Shown: in pieces, positions 23,301-37,022 of the stretch
Layout of the letters: each line of letters begins with the position of its first letter
Position numbering within the stretch: position 1 is the first letter of the stretch
From: Tupaia tana
Lineage: Eukaryota > Chordata > Mammalia > Scandentia > Tupaiidae
DNA length: 64,000 nt
Assembly (NCBI GenBank): GCA_026018925.1
Contig: JAKSZU010000321.1
Coordinates: 124,001 to 188,000, forward strand
Reading direction: 5' to 3'
Program-made: the position numbers and the translations under genes
Notes under the pieces: generated by a model
What the model saw: the letters and a program-made list of their open reading frames with translations, nothing else
Told to the model about the DNA's origin: nothing
Databases searched by the model: none

Positions 23301-25087
23301 TAAAAAAATCATAAAAAGGAAAAATTACCAAAAAACAAAGATGAGGAGACAGGAGCAGAGAGAGACAGAGACCTCAGAGACACAGTGACAGAGATAGGAG
23401 GCCAGAGGGGCTCCCTACCACACTAGCTCTGCTTGCTGGAGGCTGAATTATGAGTAGAAAATCTTCATTTCTCCTGTTCCCTGAAAAATCTAGTTCCCAG
23501 TATCCATGAGGAGTCTGCTCAGAGAAGAGCTCTACTCTCCTGCCTGGGAGGAAGAAGCAGAAGGGATTATGAACAAAACAATGGGAGGAGCAGAGCGCCA
23601 GAGAAAAACTTTGCCTTTAAAAAAATCATAAAAAGGAAAAATTACCAAAAAACAAAGATGAGGAGACAGGAGCAGAGAGAGACAGAGACCTCAGAGACAC
23701 AGTGACAGAGATAGGAGGCCAGAGGGGCTCCCTACCACACTAGCTCTGCTTGCTGGAGGCTGAATTATGAGTAGAAAATCTTCATTTCTCCTGTTCCCTG
23801 AAAAATCTAGTTCCCAGTATCCATGAGGAGTCTGCTCAGAGAAGGGCTCAACTCTCCTGCCACACTAGCTCTGCTTGCTGGAGGCTGAATTATGAGTAGA
23901 AAATCTTCATTTCTCCTGTTCCCTGAAAAATCTAGTTCCCAGTATCCATGAGGAGTCTGCTCAGAGAAGGGCTCTACTCTCCTGCCTGGGAGGAAGAAGC
24001 AGAAGGGATTATTAACAAAACAATGGGAGGAGCAGAGCGCCAGAGAAAAACTTTGCCTTTAAAAAAATCATAAAAAGGAAAAATTACCAAAAAACAAAGA
24101 TGAGGAGACAGGAGCAGAGAGAGACAGAGACCTCAGAGACACAGTGACAGAGATAGGAGGCCAGAGGGGCTCCCTACCACACTAGCTCTGCTTGCTGGAG
24201 GCTGAATTATGAGTAGAAAATCTTCATTTCTCCTGTTCCCTGAAAAATCTAGTTCCCAGTATCCATGAGGAGTCTGCTCAGAGAAGGGCTCTACTCTCCT
24301 GCCAGGGAGGAAGAAGCAGAAGGGATTATTAACAAAACAATGGGAGGAGCAGAGAGCCAGAGAAAAACTTTGCCTTTAAAAAAATCATAAAAAGGAAAAA
24401 TTACCAAAAAACAAAGATGAGGAGACAGGAGCAGAGAGAGACAGAGACCTCAGAGACACAGTGACAGAGATAGGAGGCCAGAGGGGCTCCCTACCACACT
24501 AGCTCTGCTTGCTGGAGGCTGAATTATGAGTAGAAAATCTTCATTTCTCCTGTTCCCTGAAAAATCTAGTTCCCAGTATCCATGAGGAGTCTGCTCAGAG
24601 AAGGGCTCAACTCTCCTGCCACACTAGCTCTGCTTGCTGGAGGCTGAATTATGAGTAGAAAATCTTCATTTCTCCTGTTCCCTGAAAAATCTAGTTCCCA
24701 GTATCCATGAGGAGTCTGCTCAGAGAAGGGCTCAACTCTCCTGCCACACTAGCTCTGCTTGCTGGAGGCTGAATTATGAGTAGAAAATCTTCATTTCTCC
24801 TGTTCCCTGAAAAATCTAGTTTCCAGTATCCATGAGGAGTCTGCTCAGAGAAGGGCTCTACTCTCCTGCCTGGGAGGAAGAAGCAGAAGGGATTATTAAC
24901 AAAACAATGGGAGGAGCAGAGCGCCAGAGAAAAAACTTTGCCTTTAAAAAAATCATAAAAAGGAAAAATTACCAAAAAACAAAGATGAGGAGACAGGAGC
25001 AGAGAGAGACAGAGACCTCAGAGACACAGTGACAGAGATAGGAGGCCAGAGGGGCTCCCTACCACACTAGCTCTGCTTGCTGGAGGC
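20351..25087 (+). repeat. Module P, copy 3 (4737 bp)
   Basis: Unit starts: S20351 L20476 S20793 L20918 S21235 L21360 S21677 L21802 S22119 L22244 S22561 L22686 S23002 L23127 L23444 S23761 L23886 L24203 S24520 S24645 L24770. It carries the private variants of copy 2 at an offset of about 10.05 kb in its left part. Where copy 2 has L13842 L14160 S14477 L14603, this copy has only L23886 L24203, so one L-S pair (442 bp) is missing, including the AAAAATGAAAAATT unit. Its length equals that of copy 1 only by coincidence, since the missing dimers differ. Confidence 0.88.
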
Positions 25088-28000
25088 TGAATTATGAGTA
25101 GAAAATCTTCATTTCTCCTGTTCCCTGAAAAATCTAGTTCCCAGTATCCATGAGGAGTCTGCTCAGAGAAGGGTTCAACTCTCCTGCCAGACTAGCTCTG
25201 CTTGCTGGAGGCTGAATTATGAGTAGAAAATCTTCATTTCTCCTGTTCCCTGAAAAATCTAGTTCCCAGTATCCATGAGGAGTCTGCTCAGAGAAGGGCT
25301 CTACTCTCCTGCCTGGGAGGAAGAAGCAGAAGGGATTATTAACAAAACAATGGGAGGAGCAGAGCGCCAGAGAAAAACTTTGCCTTTAAAAAAATCATAA
25401 AAAGGAAAAATTACCAAAAAACAAAGATGAGGAGACAGGAGCAGAGAGAGACAGAGACCTCAGAGACACAGTGACAGAGATAGGAGGCCAGAGGGGCTCC
25501 CTACCACACTAGCTCTGCTTGCTGGAGGCTGAATTATGAGTAGAAAATCTTCATTTCTCCTGTTCCCTGAAAAATCTAGTTCCCAGTATCCATGAGGAGT
25601 CTGCTCAGAGAAGGGCTCAACTCTCCTGCCACCCTAGCTCTGCTTGCTGGAGGCTGAATTATGAGTAGAAAATCTTCATTTCTCCTGTTCCCTGAAAAAT
25701 CTAGTTCCCAGTATCCATGAGGAGTCTGCTCAGAGTAGGGCTCTACTCTCCTGCCTGGGAGGAAGAAGCAGAAGGGATTATTAACAAAACAATGGGAGGA
25801 GCAGAGCGCCAGAGAAAAACTTTGCCTTTAAAAAATTATAAAAAGGAAAAATTACCAAAAAACAAAGATGAGGAGACAGGAGCAGAGAGAGACAGAGACC
25901 TCAGAGACACAGTGACAGAGATAGGAGGCCAGAGGGGCTCACTACCACACTAGCTCTTGCTTGCTGGAGGCTGAATTATGAGTAGAAAATCTTCATTTCT
26001 CCTGTTCCCTGAAAAATCTAGTTCCCAGTATCCATGAGGAGTCTGCTCAGAGAAGGGCTCAACTCTCCTGCCACACTAGCTCTGCTTGCTGGAGGCTGAA
26101 TTATGAGTAGAAAATCTTCATTTCTCCTGTTCCCTGAAAAATCTAGTTCCCAGTATCCATGAGGAGTCTGCTCAGAGAAGGGCTCTACTCTCCTGCCTGG
26201 GAGGAAGAAGCAGAAGGGAGTATTATCAAAACAATGGGAGGAGCAGAGCGCCAGAGAAAAACTTTGCCTTTAAAAAAATCATAAAAAGGAAAAATTACCA
26301 AAAAAACAAAGATGAGGAGACAGGAGCAGAGAGAGACAGAGACCTCAGAGACACAGTGACAGAGATAGGAGGCCAGAGGGGCTCCCTACCACACTAGCTC
26401 TGCTTGCTGGAGGCTGAATTATGAGTAGAAAATCTTCATTTCTCCTGTTCCCTGAAAAATCTAGTTCCCAGTATCCATGAGGAGTCTGCTCAGAGAAGGG
26501 CTCAACTCTCCTGCCACACTAGCTCTGCTTGCTGGAGGCTGAATTATGAGTAGAAAATCTTCATTTCTCCTGTTCCCTGAAAAATCTAGTTCCCAGTATC
26601 CATGAGGAGTCTGCTCAGAGAAGGGCTCTACTCTCCTGTCTGGGAGGAAGAAGCAGAAGGGATTATTAACAAAACAATGGGAGGAGCAGAGCGCCAGAGA
26701 AAAACTTTGCCTTTAAAAAAATCATAAAAAGGAAAAATTACCAAAAAACAAAGATGAGGAGACAGGACAAGAGAGAGACAGAGACCTCAGAGACACAGTG
26801 ACAGAGATAGGAGGCCAGAGGGGCTCCCTACCACACTAGCTCTGCTTGCTGGAGGCTGAATTATGAGTAGAAAATCTTCATTTCTCCTGTTCCCTGAAAA
26901 ATCTAGTTCCCAGTATCCATGAGGAGTCTGCTCAGAGAAGGGCTCAACTCTCCTGCCACACTAGCTCTGCTTGCTGGAGGCTGAATTATGAGTAGAAAAT
27001 CTTCATTTTCTCCTGTTGCCCTGAAAAATCTAGTTTCCAGTATCCATGAGGAGTCTGCTCAGAGAAGGGCTCTACTCTCCTGCCTGGGAGGAAGAAGCAG
27101 AAGGGATTATTAACAAAACAATGGGAGGAGCAGAGCGCCAGAGAAAAACTTTGCCTTTAAAAAAATCATAAAAAGGAAAAATTACCAAAAAACAAAGATG
27201 AGGAGACAGGAGCAGAGAGAGACAGAGACCTCAGAGACACAGTGACAGAGATAGGAGGCCAGAGGGGCTCCCTACCACACTAGCTCTGCTTGCTGGAGGC
27301 TGAATTATGAGTAGAAAATCTTCATTTCTCCTGTTCCCTGAAAAATCTAGTTCCCAGTATCCATGAGGAGTCTGCTCAGAGAAGGGTTCAACTCTCCTGC
27401 CAGACTAGCTCTGCTTGCTGGAGGCTGAATTATGAGTAGAAAATCTTCATTTCTCCTGTTCCCTGAAAAATCTAGTTCCCAGTATCCATGAGGAGTCTGC
27501 TCAGAGAAGGGCTCTACTCTCCTGCCTGGGAGGAAGAAGCAGAAGGGATTATTAACAAAACAATGGGAGGAGCAGAGCGCCAGAGAAAAACTTTGCCTTA
27601 AAAAAATCATAAAAAGGAAAAATTACCAAAAAACAAAGATGAGGAGACAGGAGCAGATAGAGACAGAGACCTCAGAGACACAGTGACAGAGATAGGAGGC
27701 CAGAGGGGCTCCCTACCACACTAGCTCTGCTTGCTGGAGGCTGAATTATGAGTAGAAAATCTTCATTTTCTCCTGTTCCCTGAAAAATCTAGTTCCCAGT
27801 ATCCATGAGGAGTCTGCTCAGAGAAGGGCTCAACTCTCCTGCCACCCTAGCTCTGCTTGCTGGAGGCTGAATTATGAGTAGAAAATCTTCATTTCTCCTG
27901 TTCCCTGAAAAATCTAGTTCCCAGTATCCATGAGGAGTCTGCTCAGAGTAGGGCTCTACTCTCCTGCCTGGGAGGAAGAAGCAGAAGGGATTATTAACAA

Positions 28001-29066
28001 AACAATGGGAGGAGCAGAGCGCCAGAGAAAAACTTTGCCTTAAAAAATTATAAAAAGGAAAAATTACCAAAAAACAAAGATGAGGAGACAGGAGCAGAGA
28101 GAGACAGAGACCTCAGAGACACAGTGACAGAGATAGGAGGTCAGAGGGGCTCACTACCACACTAGCTCTGCTTGCTGGAGGCTGAATTATGAGTAGAAAA
28201 TCTTCATTTCTCCTGTTCCCTGAAAAATCTAGTTCCCAGTATCCATGAGGAGTCTGCTCAGAGAAGGGCTCAACTCTCCTGCCACACTAGCTCTGCTTGC
28301 TGGAGGCTGAATTATGAGTAGAAAATCTTCATTTCTCCTGTTCCCTGAAAAATCTAGTTCCCAGTATCCATGAGGAGTCTGCTCAGAGAAGGGCTCTACT
28401 CTCCTGCCTGGGAGGAAGAAGCAGAAGGGAGTATTATCAAAACAATGGGAGGAGCAGAGCGCCAGAGAAAAACTTTGCCTTTAAAAAAATCATAAAAAGG
28501 AAAAATTACCAAAAAACAAAGATGAGGAGACAGGAGCAGAGAGAGACAGAGACCTCAGAGACACAGTGACAGAGATAGGAGGCCAGAGGGGCTCCCTACC
28601 ACACTAGCTCTGCTTGCTGGAGGCTGAATTATGAGTAGAAAATCTTCATTTCTCCTGTTCCCTGAAAAATCTAGTTCCCAGTATCCATGAGGAGTCTGCT
28701 CAGAGAAGGGCTCAACTCTCCTGCCACACTAGCTCTGCTTGCTGGAGGCTGAATTATGAGTAGAAAATCTTCATTTCTCCTGTTCCCTGAAAAATCTAGT
28801 TTCCAGTATCCATGAGGAGTCTGCTCAGAGAAGGGCTCTACTCTCCTGCCTGGGAGGAAGAAGCAGAAGGGATTATTAACAAAACAATGGGAGGAGCAGA
28901 GCGCCAGAGAAAAACTTTGCCTTTAAAAAAATCATAAAAAGGAAAAATTACCAAAAAACAAAGATGAGGAGACAGGAGCAGAGAGAGACAGAGACCTCAG
29001 AGACACAGTGACAGAGATAGGAGGCCAGAGGGGCTCCCTACCACACTAGCTCTGCTTGCTGGAGGC
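25088..29066 (+). repeat. HOR-A, tandem copy 1 of 3 (3979 bp)
   Basis: Five-dimer half from S25088 to L26982, four-dimer half from S27301 to L28750. Position markers are as in 15489-19467: GGTTC/AGACTAG (25088, 27301), CACCCTAG (25530, 27742), TTATAAAA (25655, 27868), GGAGTATTATC (26097, 28308), CTGTCTGGG (26540 only) and TAGTTTCCAG (26982, 28750). L27868 has GGAGGTCAGAGG, shared with L31843 one period later. Several single-base length changes occur at 25956-28045. Confidence 0.9.
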
Positions 29067-32000
29067 TGAATTATGAGTAGAAAATCTTCATTTCTCCTGT
29101 TCCCTGAAAAATCTAGTTCCCAGTATCCATGAGGAGTCTGCTCAGAGAAGGGTTCAACTCTCCTGCCAGACTAGCTCTGCTTGCTGGAGGCTGAATTATG
29201 AGTAGAAAATCTTCATTTCTCCTGTTCCCTGAAAAATCTAGTTCCCAGTATCCATGAGGAGTCTGCTCAGAGAAGGGCTCTACTCTCCTGCCTGGGAGGA
29301 AGAAGCAGAAGGGATTATTAACAAAACAATGGGAGGAGCAGAGCGCCAGAGAAAAACTTTGCCTTTAAAAAAATCATAAAAAGGAAAAATTACCAAAAAA
29401 CAAAGATGAGGAGACAGGAGCAGATAGAGACAGAGACCTCAGAGACACAGTGACAGAGATAGGAGGCCAGAGGGGCTCCCTACCACACTAGCTCTGCTTG
29501 CTGGAGGCTGAATTATGAGTAGAAAATCTTCATTTCTCCTGTTCCCTGAAAAATCTAGTTCCCAGTATCCATGAGGAGTCTGCTCAGAGAAGGGCTCAAC
29601 TCTCCTGCCACCCTAGCTCTGCTTGCTGGAGGCTGAATTATGAGTAGAAAATCTTCATTTCTCCTGTTCCCTGAAAAATCTAGTTCCCAGTATCCATGAG
29701 GAGTCTGCTCAGAGTAGGGCTCTACTCTCCTGCCTGGGAGGAAGAAGCAGAAGGGATTATTAACAAAACAATGGAGGAGCAGAGCGCCAGAGAAAAACTT
29801 TGCCTTTAAAAAATTATAAAAAGGAAAAATTACCAAAAAACAAAGATGAGGAGACAGGAGCAGAGAGAGACAGAGACCTCAGAGACACAGTGACAGAGAT
29901 AGGAGGCCAGAGGGGCTCACTACCACACTAGCTCTGCTTGCTGGAGGCTGAATTATGAGTAGAAAATCTTCATTTCTCCTGTTCCCTGAAAAATCTAGTT
30001 CCCAGTATCCATGAGGAGTCTGCTCAGAGAAGGGCTCAACTCTCCTGCCACACTAGCTCTGCTTGCTGGAGGCTGAATTATGAGTAGAAAATCTTCATTT
30101 CTCCTGTTCCCTGAAAAATCTAGTTCCCAGTATCCATGAGGAGTCTGCTCAGAGAAGGGCTCTACTCTCCTGCCTGGGAGGAAGAAGCAGAAGGGAGTAT
30201 TATCAAAACAATGGGAGGAGCAGAGCGCCAGAGAAAAACTTTGCCTTTAAAAAAATCATAAAAAGGAAAAATTACCAAAAAACAAAGATGAGGAGACAGG
30301 AGCAGAGAGAGACAGAGACCTCAGAGACACAGTGACAGAGATAGGAGGCCAGAGGGGCTCCCTACCACACTAGCTCTGCTTGCTGGAGGCTGAATTATGA
30401 GTAGAAAATCTTCATTTCTCCTGTTCCCTGAAAAATCTAGTTCCCAGTATCCATGAGGAGTCTGCTCAGAGAAGGGCTCAACTCTCCTGCCACACTAGCT
30501 CTGCTTGCTGGAGGCTGAATTATGAGTAGAAAATCTTCATTTCTCCTGTTCCCTGAAAAATCTAGTTCCCAGTATCCATGAGGAGTCTGCTCAGAGAAGG
30601 GCTCTACTCTCCTGTCTGGGAGGAAGAAGCAGAAGGGATTATTAACAAAACAATGGGAGGAGCAGAGCGCCAGAGAAAAACTTTGCCTTTAAAAAAATCA
30701 TAAAAAGGAAAAATTACCAAAAAACAAAGATGAGGAGACAGGAGCAGAGAGAGACAGAGACCTCAGAGACACAGTGACAGAGATAGGAGGCCAGAGGGGC
30801 TCCCTACCACACTAGCTCTGCTTGCTGGAGGCTGAATTATGAGTAGAAAATCTTCATTTCTCCTGTTCCCTGAAAAATCTAGTTCCCAGTATCCATGAGG
30901 AGTCTGCTCAGAGAAGGGCTCAACTCTCCTGCCACACTAGCTCTGCTTGCTGGAGGCTGAATTATGAGTAGAAAATCTTCATTTCTCCTGTTCCCTGAAA
31001 AATCTAGTTTCCAGTATCCATGAGGAGTCTGCTCAGAGAAGGGCTCTACTCTCCTGCCTGGGAGGAAGAAGCAGAAGGGATTATTAACAAAACAATGGGA
31101 GGAGCAGAGCGCCAGAGAAAAACTTTGCCTTTAAAAAAATCATAAAAAGGAAAAATTACCAAAAAACAAAGATGAGGAGACAGGAGCAGAGAGAGACAGA
31201 GACCTCAGAGACACAGTGACAGAGATAGGAGGCCAGAGGGGCTCCCTACCACACTAGCTCTGCTTGCTGGAGGCTGAATTATGAGTAGAAAATCTTCATT
31301 TCTCCTGTTCCCTGAAAAATCTAGTTCCCAGTATCCATGAGGAGTCTGCTCAGAGAAGGGTTCAACTCTCCTGCCAGACTAGCTCTGCTTGCTGGAGGCT
31401 GAATTATGAGTAGAAAATCTTCATTTCTCCTGTTCCCTGAAAAATCTAGTTCCCAGTATCCATGAGGAGTCTGCTCAGAGAAGGGCTCTACTCTCCTGCC
31501 TGGGAGGAAGAAGCAGAAGGGATTATTAACAAAACAATGGGAGGAGCAGAGCGCCAGAGAAAAACTTTGCCTTTAAAAAAAATCATAAAAAGGAAAAATT
31601 ACCAAAAAACAAAGATGAGGAGACAGGAGCAGATAGAGACAGAGACCTCAGAGACACAGTGACAGAGATAGGAGGCCAGAGGGGCTCCCTACCACACTAG
31701 CTCTGCTTGCTGGAGGCTGAATTATGAGTAGAAAATCTTCATTTCTCCTGTTCCCTGAAAAATCTAGTTCCCAGTATCCATGAGGAGTCTGCTCAGAGAA
31801 GGGCTCAACTCTCCTGCCACCCTAGCTCTGCTTGCTGGAGGCTGAATTATGAGTAGAAAATCTTCATTTCTCCTGTTCCCTGAAAAATCTAGTTCCCAGT
31901 ATCCATGAGGAGTCTGCTCAGAGTAGGGCTCTACTCTCCTGCCTGGGAGGAAGAAGCAGAAGGGATTATTAACAAAACAATGGGAGGAGCAGAGCGCCAG

Positions 32001-33043
32001 AGAAAAACTTTGCCTTTAAAAAATTATAAAAAGGAAAAATTACCAAAAAACAAAGATGAGGAGACAGGAGCAGAGAGAGACAGAGACCTCAGAGACACAG
32101 TGACAGAGATAGGAGGTCAGAGGGGCTCACTACCACACTAGCTCTGCTTGCTGGAGGCTGAATTATGAGTAGAAAATCTTCATTTCTCCTGTTCCCTGAA
32201 AAATCTAGTTCCCAGTATCCATGAGGAGTCTGCTCAGAGAAGGGCTCAACTCTCCTGCCACACTAGCTCTGCTTGCTGGAGGCTGAATTATGAGTAGAAA
32301 ATCTTCATTTCTCCTGTTCCCTGAAAAATCTAGTTCCCAGTATCCATGAGGAGTCTGCTCAGAGAAGGGCTCTACTCTCCTGCCTGGGAGGAAGAAGCAG
32401 AAGGGAGTATTATCAAAACAATGGGAGGAGCAGAGCGCCAGAGAAAAACTTTGCCTTTAAAAAAATCATAAAAAGGAAAAATTACCAAAAAACAAAGATG
32501 AGGAGACAGGAGCAGAGAGAGACAGAGACCTCAGAGACACAGTGACAGAGATAGGAGGCCAGAGGGGCTCCCTACCACACTAGCTCTGCTTGCTGGAGGC
32601 TGAATTATGAGTAGAAAATCTTCATTTCTCCTGTTCCCTGAAAAATCTAGTTCCCAGTATCCATGAGGAGTCTGCTCAGAGAAGGGCTCAACTCTCCTGC
32701 CACACTAGCTCTGCTTGCTGGAGGCTGAATTATGAGTAGAAAATCTTCATTTCTCCTGTTCCCTGAAAAATCTAGTTTCCCAGTATCCATGAGGAGTCTG
32801 CTCAGAGAAGGGCTCTACTCTCCTGCCTGGGAGGAAGAAGCAGAAGGGATTATTAACAAAACAATGGGAGGAGCAGAGCGCCAGAGAAAAACTTTGCCTT
32901 TAAAAAAATCATAAAAAGGAAAAATTACCAAAAAACAAAGATGAGGAGACAGGAGCAGAGAGAGACAGAGACCTCAGAGACACAGTGACAGAGATAGGAG
33001 GCCAGAGGGGCTCCCTACCACACTAGCTCTGCTTGCTGGAGGC
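29067..33043 (+). repeat. HOR-A, tandem copy 2 of 3 (3977 bp)
   Basis: Five-dimer half S29067 to L30958 (with CTGTCTGGG in L30516), four-dimer half S31275 to L32726. All position markers recur in order. L30516 lacks the ACAAGAGAG mark of L26540 and reads GGAGCAGAG there. L29634 is 315 bp, with one G missing from ATGGGAGG. Confidence 0.9.
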
Positions 33044-36000
33044 TGAATTATGAGTAGAAAATCTTCATTTCTCCTGTTCCCTGAAAAATCTAGTTCCCAG
33101 TATCCATGAGGAGTCTGCTCAGAGAAGGGTTCAACTCTCCTGCCAGACTAGCTCTGCTTGCTGGAGGCTGAATTATGAGTAGAAAATCTTCATTTCTCCT
33201 GTTCCCTGAAAAATCTAGTTCCCAGTATCCATGAGGAGTCTGCTCAGAGAAGGGCTCTACTCTCCTGCCTGGGAGGAAGAAGCAGAAGGGATTATTAACA
33301 AAACAATGGGAGGAGCAGAGCGCCAGAGAAAAACTTTGCCTTTAAAAAAATCATAAAAAGGAAAAATTACCAAAAAACAAAGATGAGGAGACAGGAGCAG
33401 ATAGAGACAGAGACCTCAGAGACACAGTGACAGAGATAGGAGGCCAGAGGGGCTCCCTACCACACTAGCTCTGCTTGCTGGAGGCTGAATTATGAGTAGA
33501 AAATCTTCATTTCTCCTGTTCCCTGAAAAATCTAGTTCCCAGTATCCATGAGGAGTCTGCTCAGAGAAGGGCTCAACTCTCCTGCCACCCTAGCTCTGCT
33601 TGCTGGAGGCTGAATTATGAGTAGAAAATCTTCATTTCTCCTGTTCCCTGAAAAAATCTAGTTCCCAGTATCCATGAGGAGTCTGCTCAGAGTAGGGCTC
33701 TACTCTCCTGCCTGGGAGGAAGAAGCAGAAGGGATTATTAACAAAACAATGGGAGGAGCAGAGCGCCAGAGAAAAACTTTGCCTTTAAAAAATTATAAAA
33801 AGGAAAAATTACCAAAAAACAAAGATGAGGAGACAGGAGCAGAGAGAGACAGAGACCTCAGAGACACAGTGACAGAGATAGGAGGCCAGAGGGGCTCACT
33901 ACCACACTAGCTCTGCTTGCTGGAGGCTGAATTATGAGTAGAAAATCTTCATTTCTCCTGTTCCCTGAAAAATCTAGTTCCCAGTATCCATGAGGAGTCT
34001 GCTCAGAGAAGGGCTCAACTCTCCTGCCACACTAGCTCTGCTTGCTGGAGGCTGAATTATGAGTAGAAAATCTTCATTTCTCCTGTTCCCTGAAAAATCT
34101 AGTTCCCAGTATCCATGAGGAGTCTGCTCAGAGAAGGGCTCTACTCTCCTGCCTGGGAGGAAGAAGCAGAAGGGAGTATTATCAAAACAATGGGAGGAGC
34201 AGAGCGCCAGAGAAAAACTTTGCCTTTAAAAAAATCATAAAAAGGAAAAATTACCAAAAAACAAAGATGAGGAGACAGGAGCAGAGAGAGACAGAGACCT
34301 CAGAGACACAGTGACAGAGATAGGAGGCCAGAGGGGCTCCCTACCACACTAGCTCTGCTTGCTGGAGGCTGAATTATGAGTAGAAAATCTTCATTTCTCC
34401 TGTTCCCTGAAAAATCTAGTTCCCAGTATCCATGAGGAGTCTGCTCAGAGAAGGGCTCAACTCTCCTGCCACACTAGCTCTGCTTGCTGGAGGCTGAATT
34501 ATGAGTAGAAAATCTTCATTTCTCCTGTTCCCTGAAAAATCTAGTTCCCAGTATCCACGAGGAGTCTGCTCAGAGAAGGGCTCTACTCTCCTGTCTGGGA
34601 GGAAGAAGCAGAAGGGATTATTAACAAAACAATGGGAGGAGCAGAGCGCCAGAGAAAAACTTTGCCTTTAAAAAAATCATAAAAAGGAAAAATTACCAAA
34701 AAACAAAGATGAGGGAGACAGGAGCAGAGAGAGACAGAGACCTCAGAGACACAGTGACAGAGATAGGAGGCCAGAGGGGCTCCCTACCACACTAGCTCTG
34801 CTTGCTGGAGGCTGAATTATGAGTAGAAAATCTTCATTTCTCCTGTTCCCTGAAAAATCTAGTTCCCAGTATCCATGAGGAGTCTGCTCAGAGAAGGGCT
34901 CAACTCTCCTGCCACACTAGCTCTGCTTGCTGGAGGCTGAATTATGAGTAGAAAATCTTCATTTCTCCTGTTCCCTGAAAAATCTAGTTTCCAGTATCCA
35001 TGAGGAGTCTGCTCAGAGAAGGGCTCTACTCTCCTGCCTGGGAGGAAGAAGCAGAAGGGATTATTAACAAAACAATGGGAGGAGCAGAGCGCCAGAGAAA
35101 AACTTTGCCTTTAAAAAAATCATAAAAAGGAAAAATTACCAAAAAACAAAGATGAGGAGACAGGAGCAGAGAGAGACAGAGACCTCAGAGACACAGTGAC
35201 AGAGATAGGAGGCCAGAGGGGCTCCCTACCACACTAGCTCTGCTTGCTGGAGGCTGAATTATGAGTAGAAAATCTTCATTTCTCCTGTTCCCTGAAAAAT
35301 CTAGTTCCCAGTATCCATGAGGAGTCTGCTCAGAGAAGGGTTCAACTCTCCTGCCAGACTAGCTCTGCTTGCTGGAGGCTGAATTATGAGTAGAAAATCT
35401 TCATTTCTCCTGTTCCCTGAAAAATCTAGTTCCCAGTATCCATGAGGAGTCTGCTCAGAGAAGGGCTCTACTCTCCTGCCTGGGAGGAAGAAGCAGAAGG
35501 GATTATTAACAAAACAATGGGAGGAGCAGAGCGCCAGAGAAAAACTTTGCCTTTAAAAAAAATCATAAAAAGGAAAAATTACCAAAAAACAAAGATGAGG
35601 AGACAGGAGCAGATAGAGACAGAGACCTCAGAGACACAGTGACAGAGATAGGAGGCCAGAGGGGCTCCCTACCACACTAGCTCTGCTTGCTGGAGGCTGA
35701 ATTATGAGTAGAAAATCTTCATTTCTCCTGTTCCCTGAAAAATCTAGTTCCCAGTATCCATGAGGAGTCTGCTCAGAGAAGGGCTCAACTCTCCTGCCAC
35801 CCTAGCTCTGCTTGCTGGAGGCTGAATTATGAGTAGAAAATCTTCATTTCTCCTGTTCCCTGAAAAATCTAGTTCCCAGTATCCATGAGGAGTCTGCTCA
35901 GAGTAGGGCTCTACTCTCCTGCCTGGGAGGAAGAAGCAGAAGGGATTATTAACAAAACAATGGGAGGAGCAGAGCGCCAGAGAAAAACTTTGCCTTTAAA

Positions 36001-37022
36001 AAATTATAAAAAGGAAAAATTACCAAAAAACAAAGATGAGGAGACAGGAGCAGAGAGAGACAGAGACCTCAGAGACACAGTGACAGAGATAGGAGGCCAG
36101 AGGGGCTCACTACCACACTAGCTCTGCTTGCTGGAGGCTGAATTATGAGTAGAAAATCTTCATTTCTCCTGTTCCCTGAAAAATCTAGTTCCCAGTATCC
36201 ATGAGGAGTCTGCTCAGAGAAGGGCTCAACTCTCCTGCCACACTAGCTCTGCTTGCTGAGGCTGAATTATGAGTAGAAAATCTTCATTTCTCCTGTTCCC
36301 TGAAAAATCTAGTTCCCAGTATCCATGAGGAGTCTGCTCAGAGAAGGGCTCTACTCTCCTGCCTGGGAGGAAGAAGCAGAAGGGAGTATTATCAAAACAA
36401 TGGGAGGAGCAGAGCGCCAGAGAAAAACTTTGCCTTTAAAAAAAATCATAAAAAGGAAAAATTACCAAAAAACAAAGATGAGGAGACAGGAGCAGAGAGA
36501 GACAGAGACCTCAGAGACACAGTGACAGAGATAGGAGGCCAGAGGGGCTCCCTACCACACTAGCTCTGCTTGCTGGAGGCTGAATTATGAGTAGAAAATC
36601 TTCATTTCTCCTGTTCCCTGAAAAATCTAGTTCCCAGTATCCATGAGGAGTCTGCTCAGAGAAGGGCTCAACTCTCCTGCCACACTAGCTCTGCTTGCTG
36701 GAGGCTGAATTATGAGTAGAAAATCTTCATTTCTCCTGTTCCCTGAAAAATCTAGTTCCCAGTATCCATGAGGAGTCTGCTCAGAGAAGGGCTCTACTCT
36801 CCTGTCTGGGAGGAAGAAGCAGAAGGGATTATTAACAAAACAATGGGAGGAGCAGAGCGCCAGAGAAAAACTTTGCCTTTAAAAAAATCATAAAAAGGAA
36901 AAATTACCAAAAAACAAAGATGAGGAGACAGGAGCAGAGAGAGACAGAGACCTCAGAGACACAGTGACAGAGATAGGAGGCCAGAGGGGCTCCCTACCAC
37001 ACTAGCTCTGCTTGCTGGAGGC
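33044..37022 (+). repeat. HOR-A, tandem copy 3 of 3, switching to module P at its end
   Basis: Five-dimer half S33044 to L34938 (CTGTCTGGG in L34495), then S35255 L35380 S35698 L35823 S36139 L36263 S36581 L36706. In a four-dimer half the last unit should carry TAGTTTCCAG, but L36706 carries CTGTCTGGG. The next unit, L37023, is the ATTATGAAC unit that follows CTGTCTGGG in module P. L36706 is thus a shared joint: the block leaves HOR-A and enters module P at a subtype that both contain. Confidence 0.88.
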
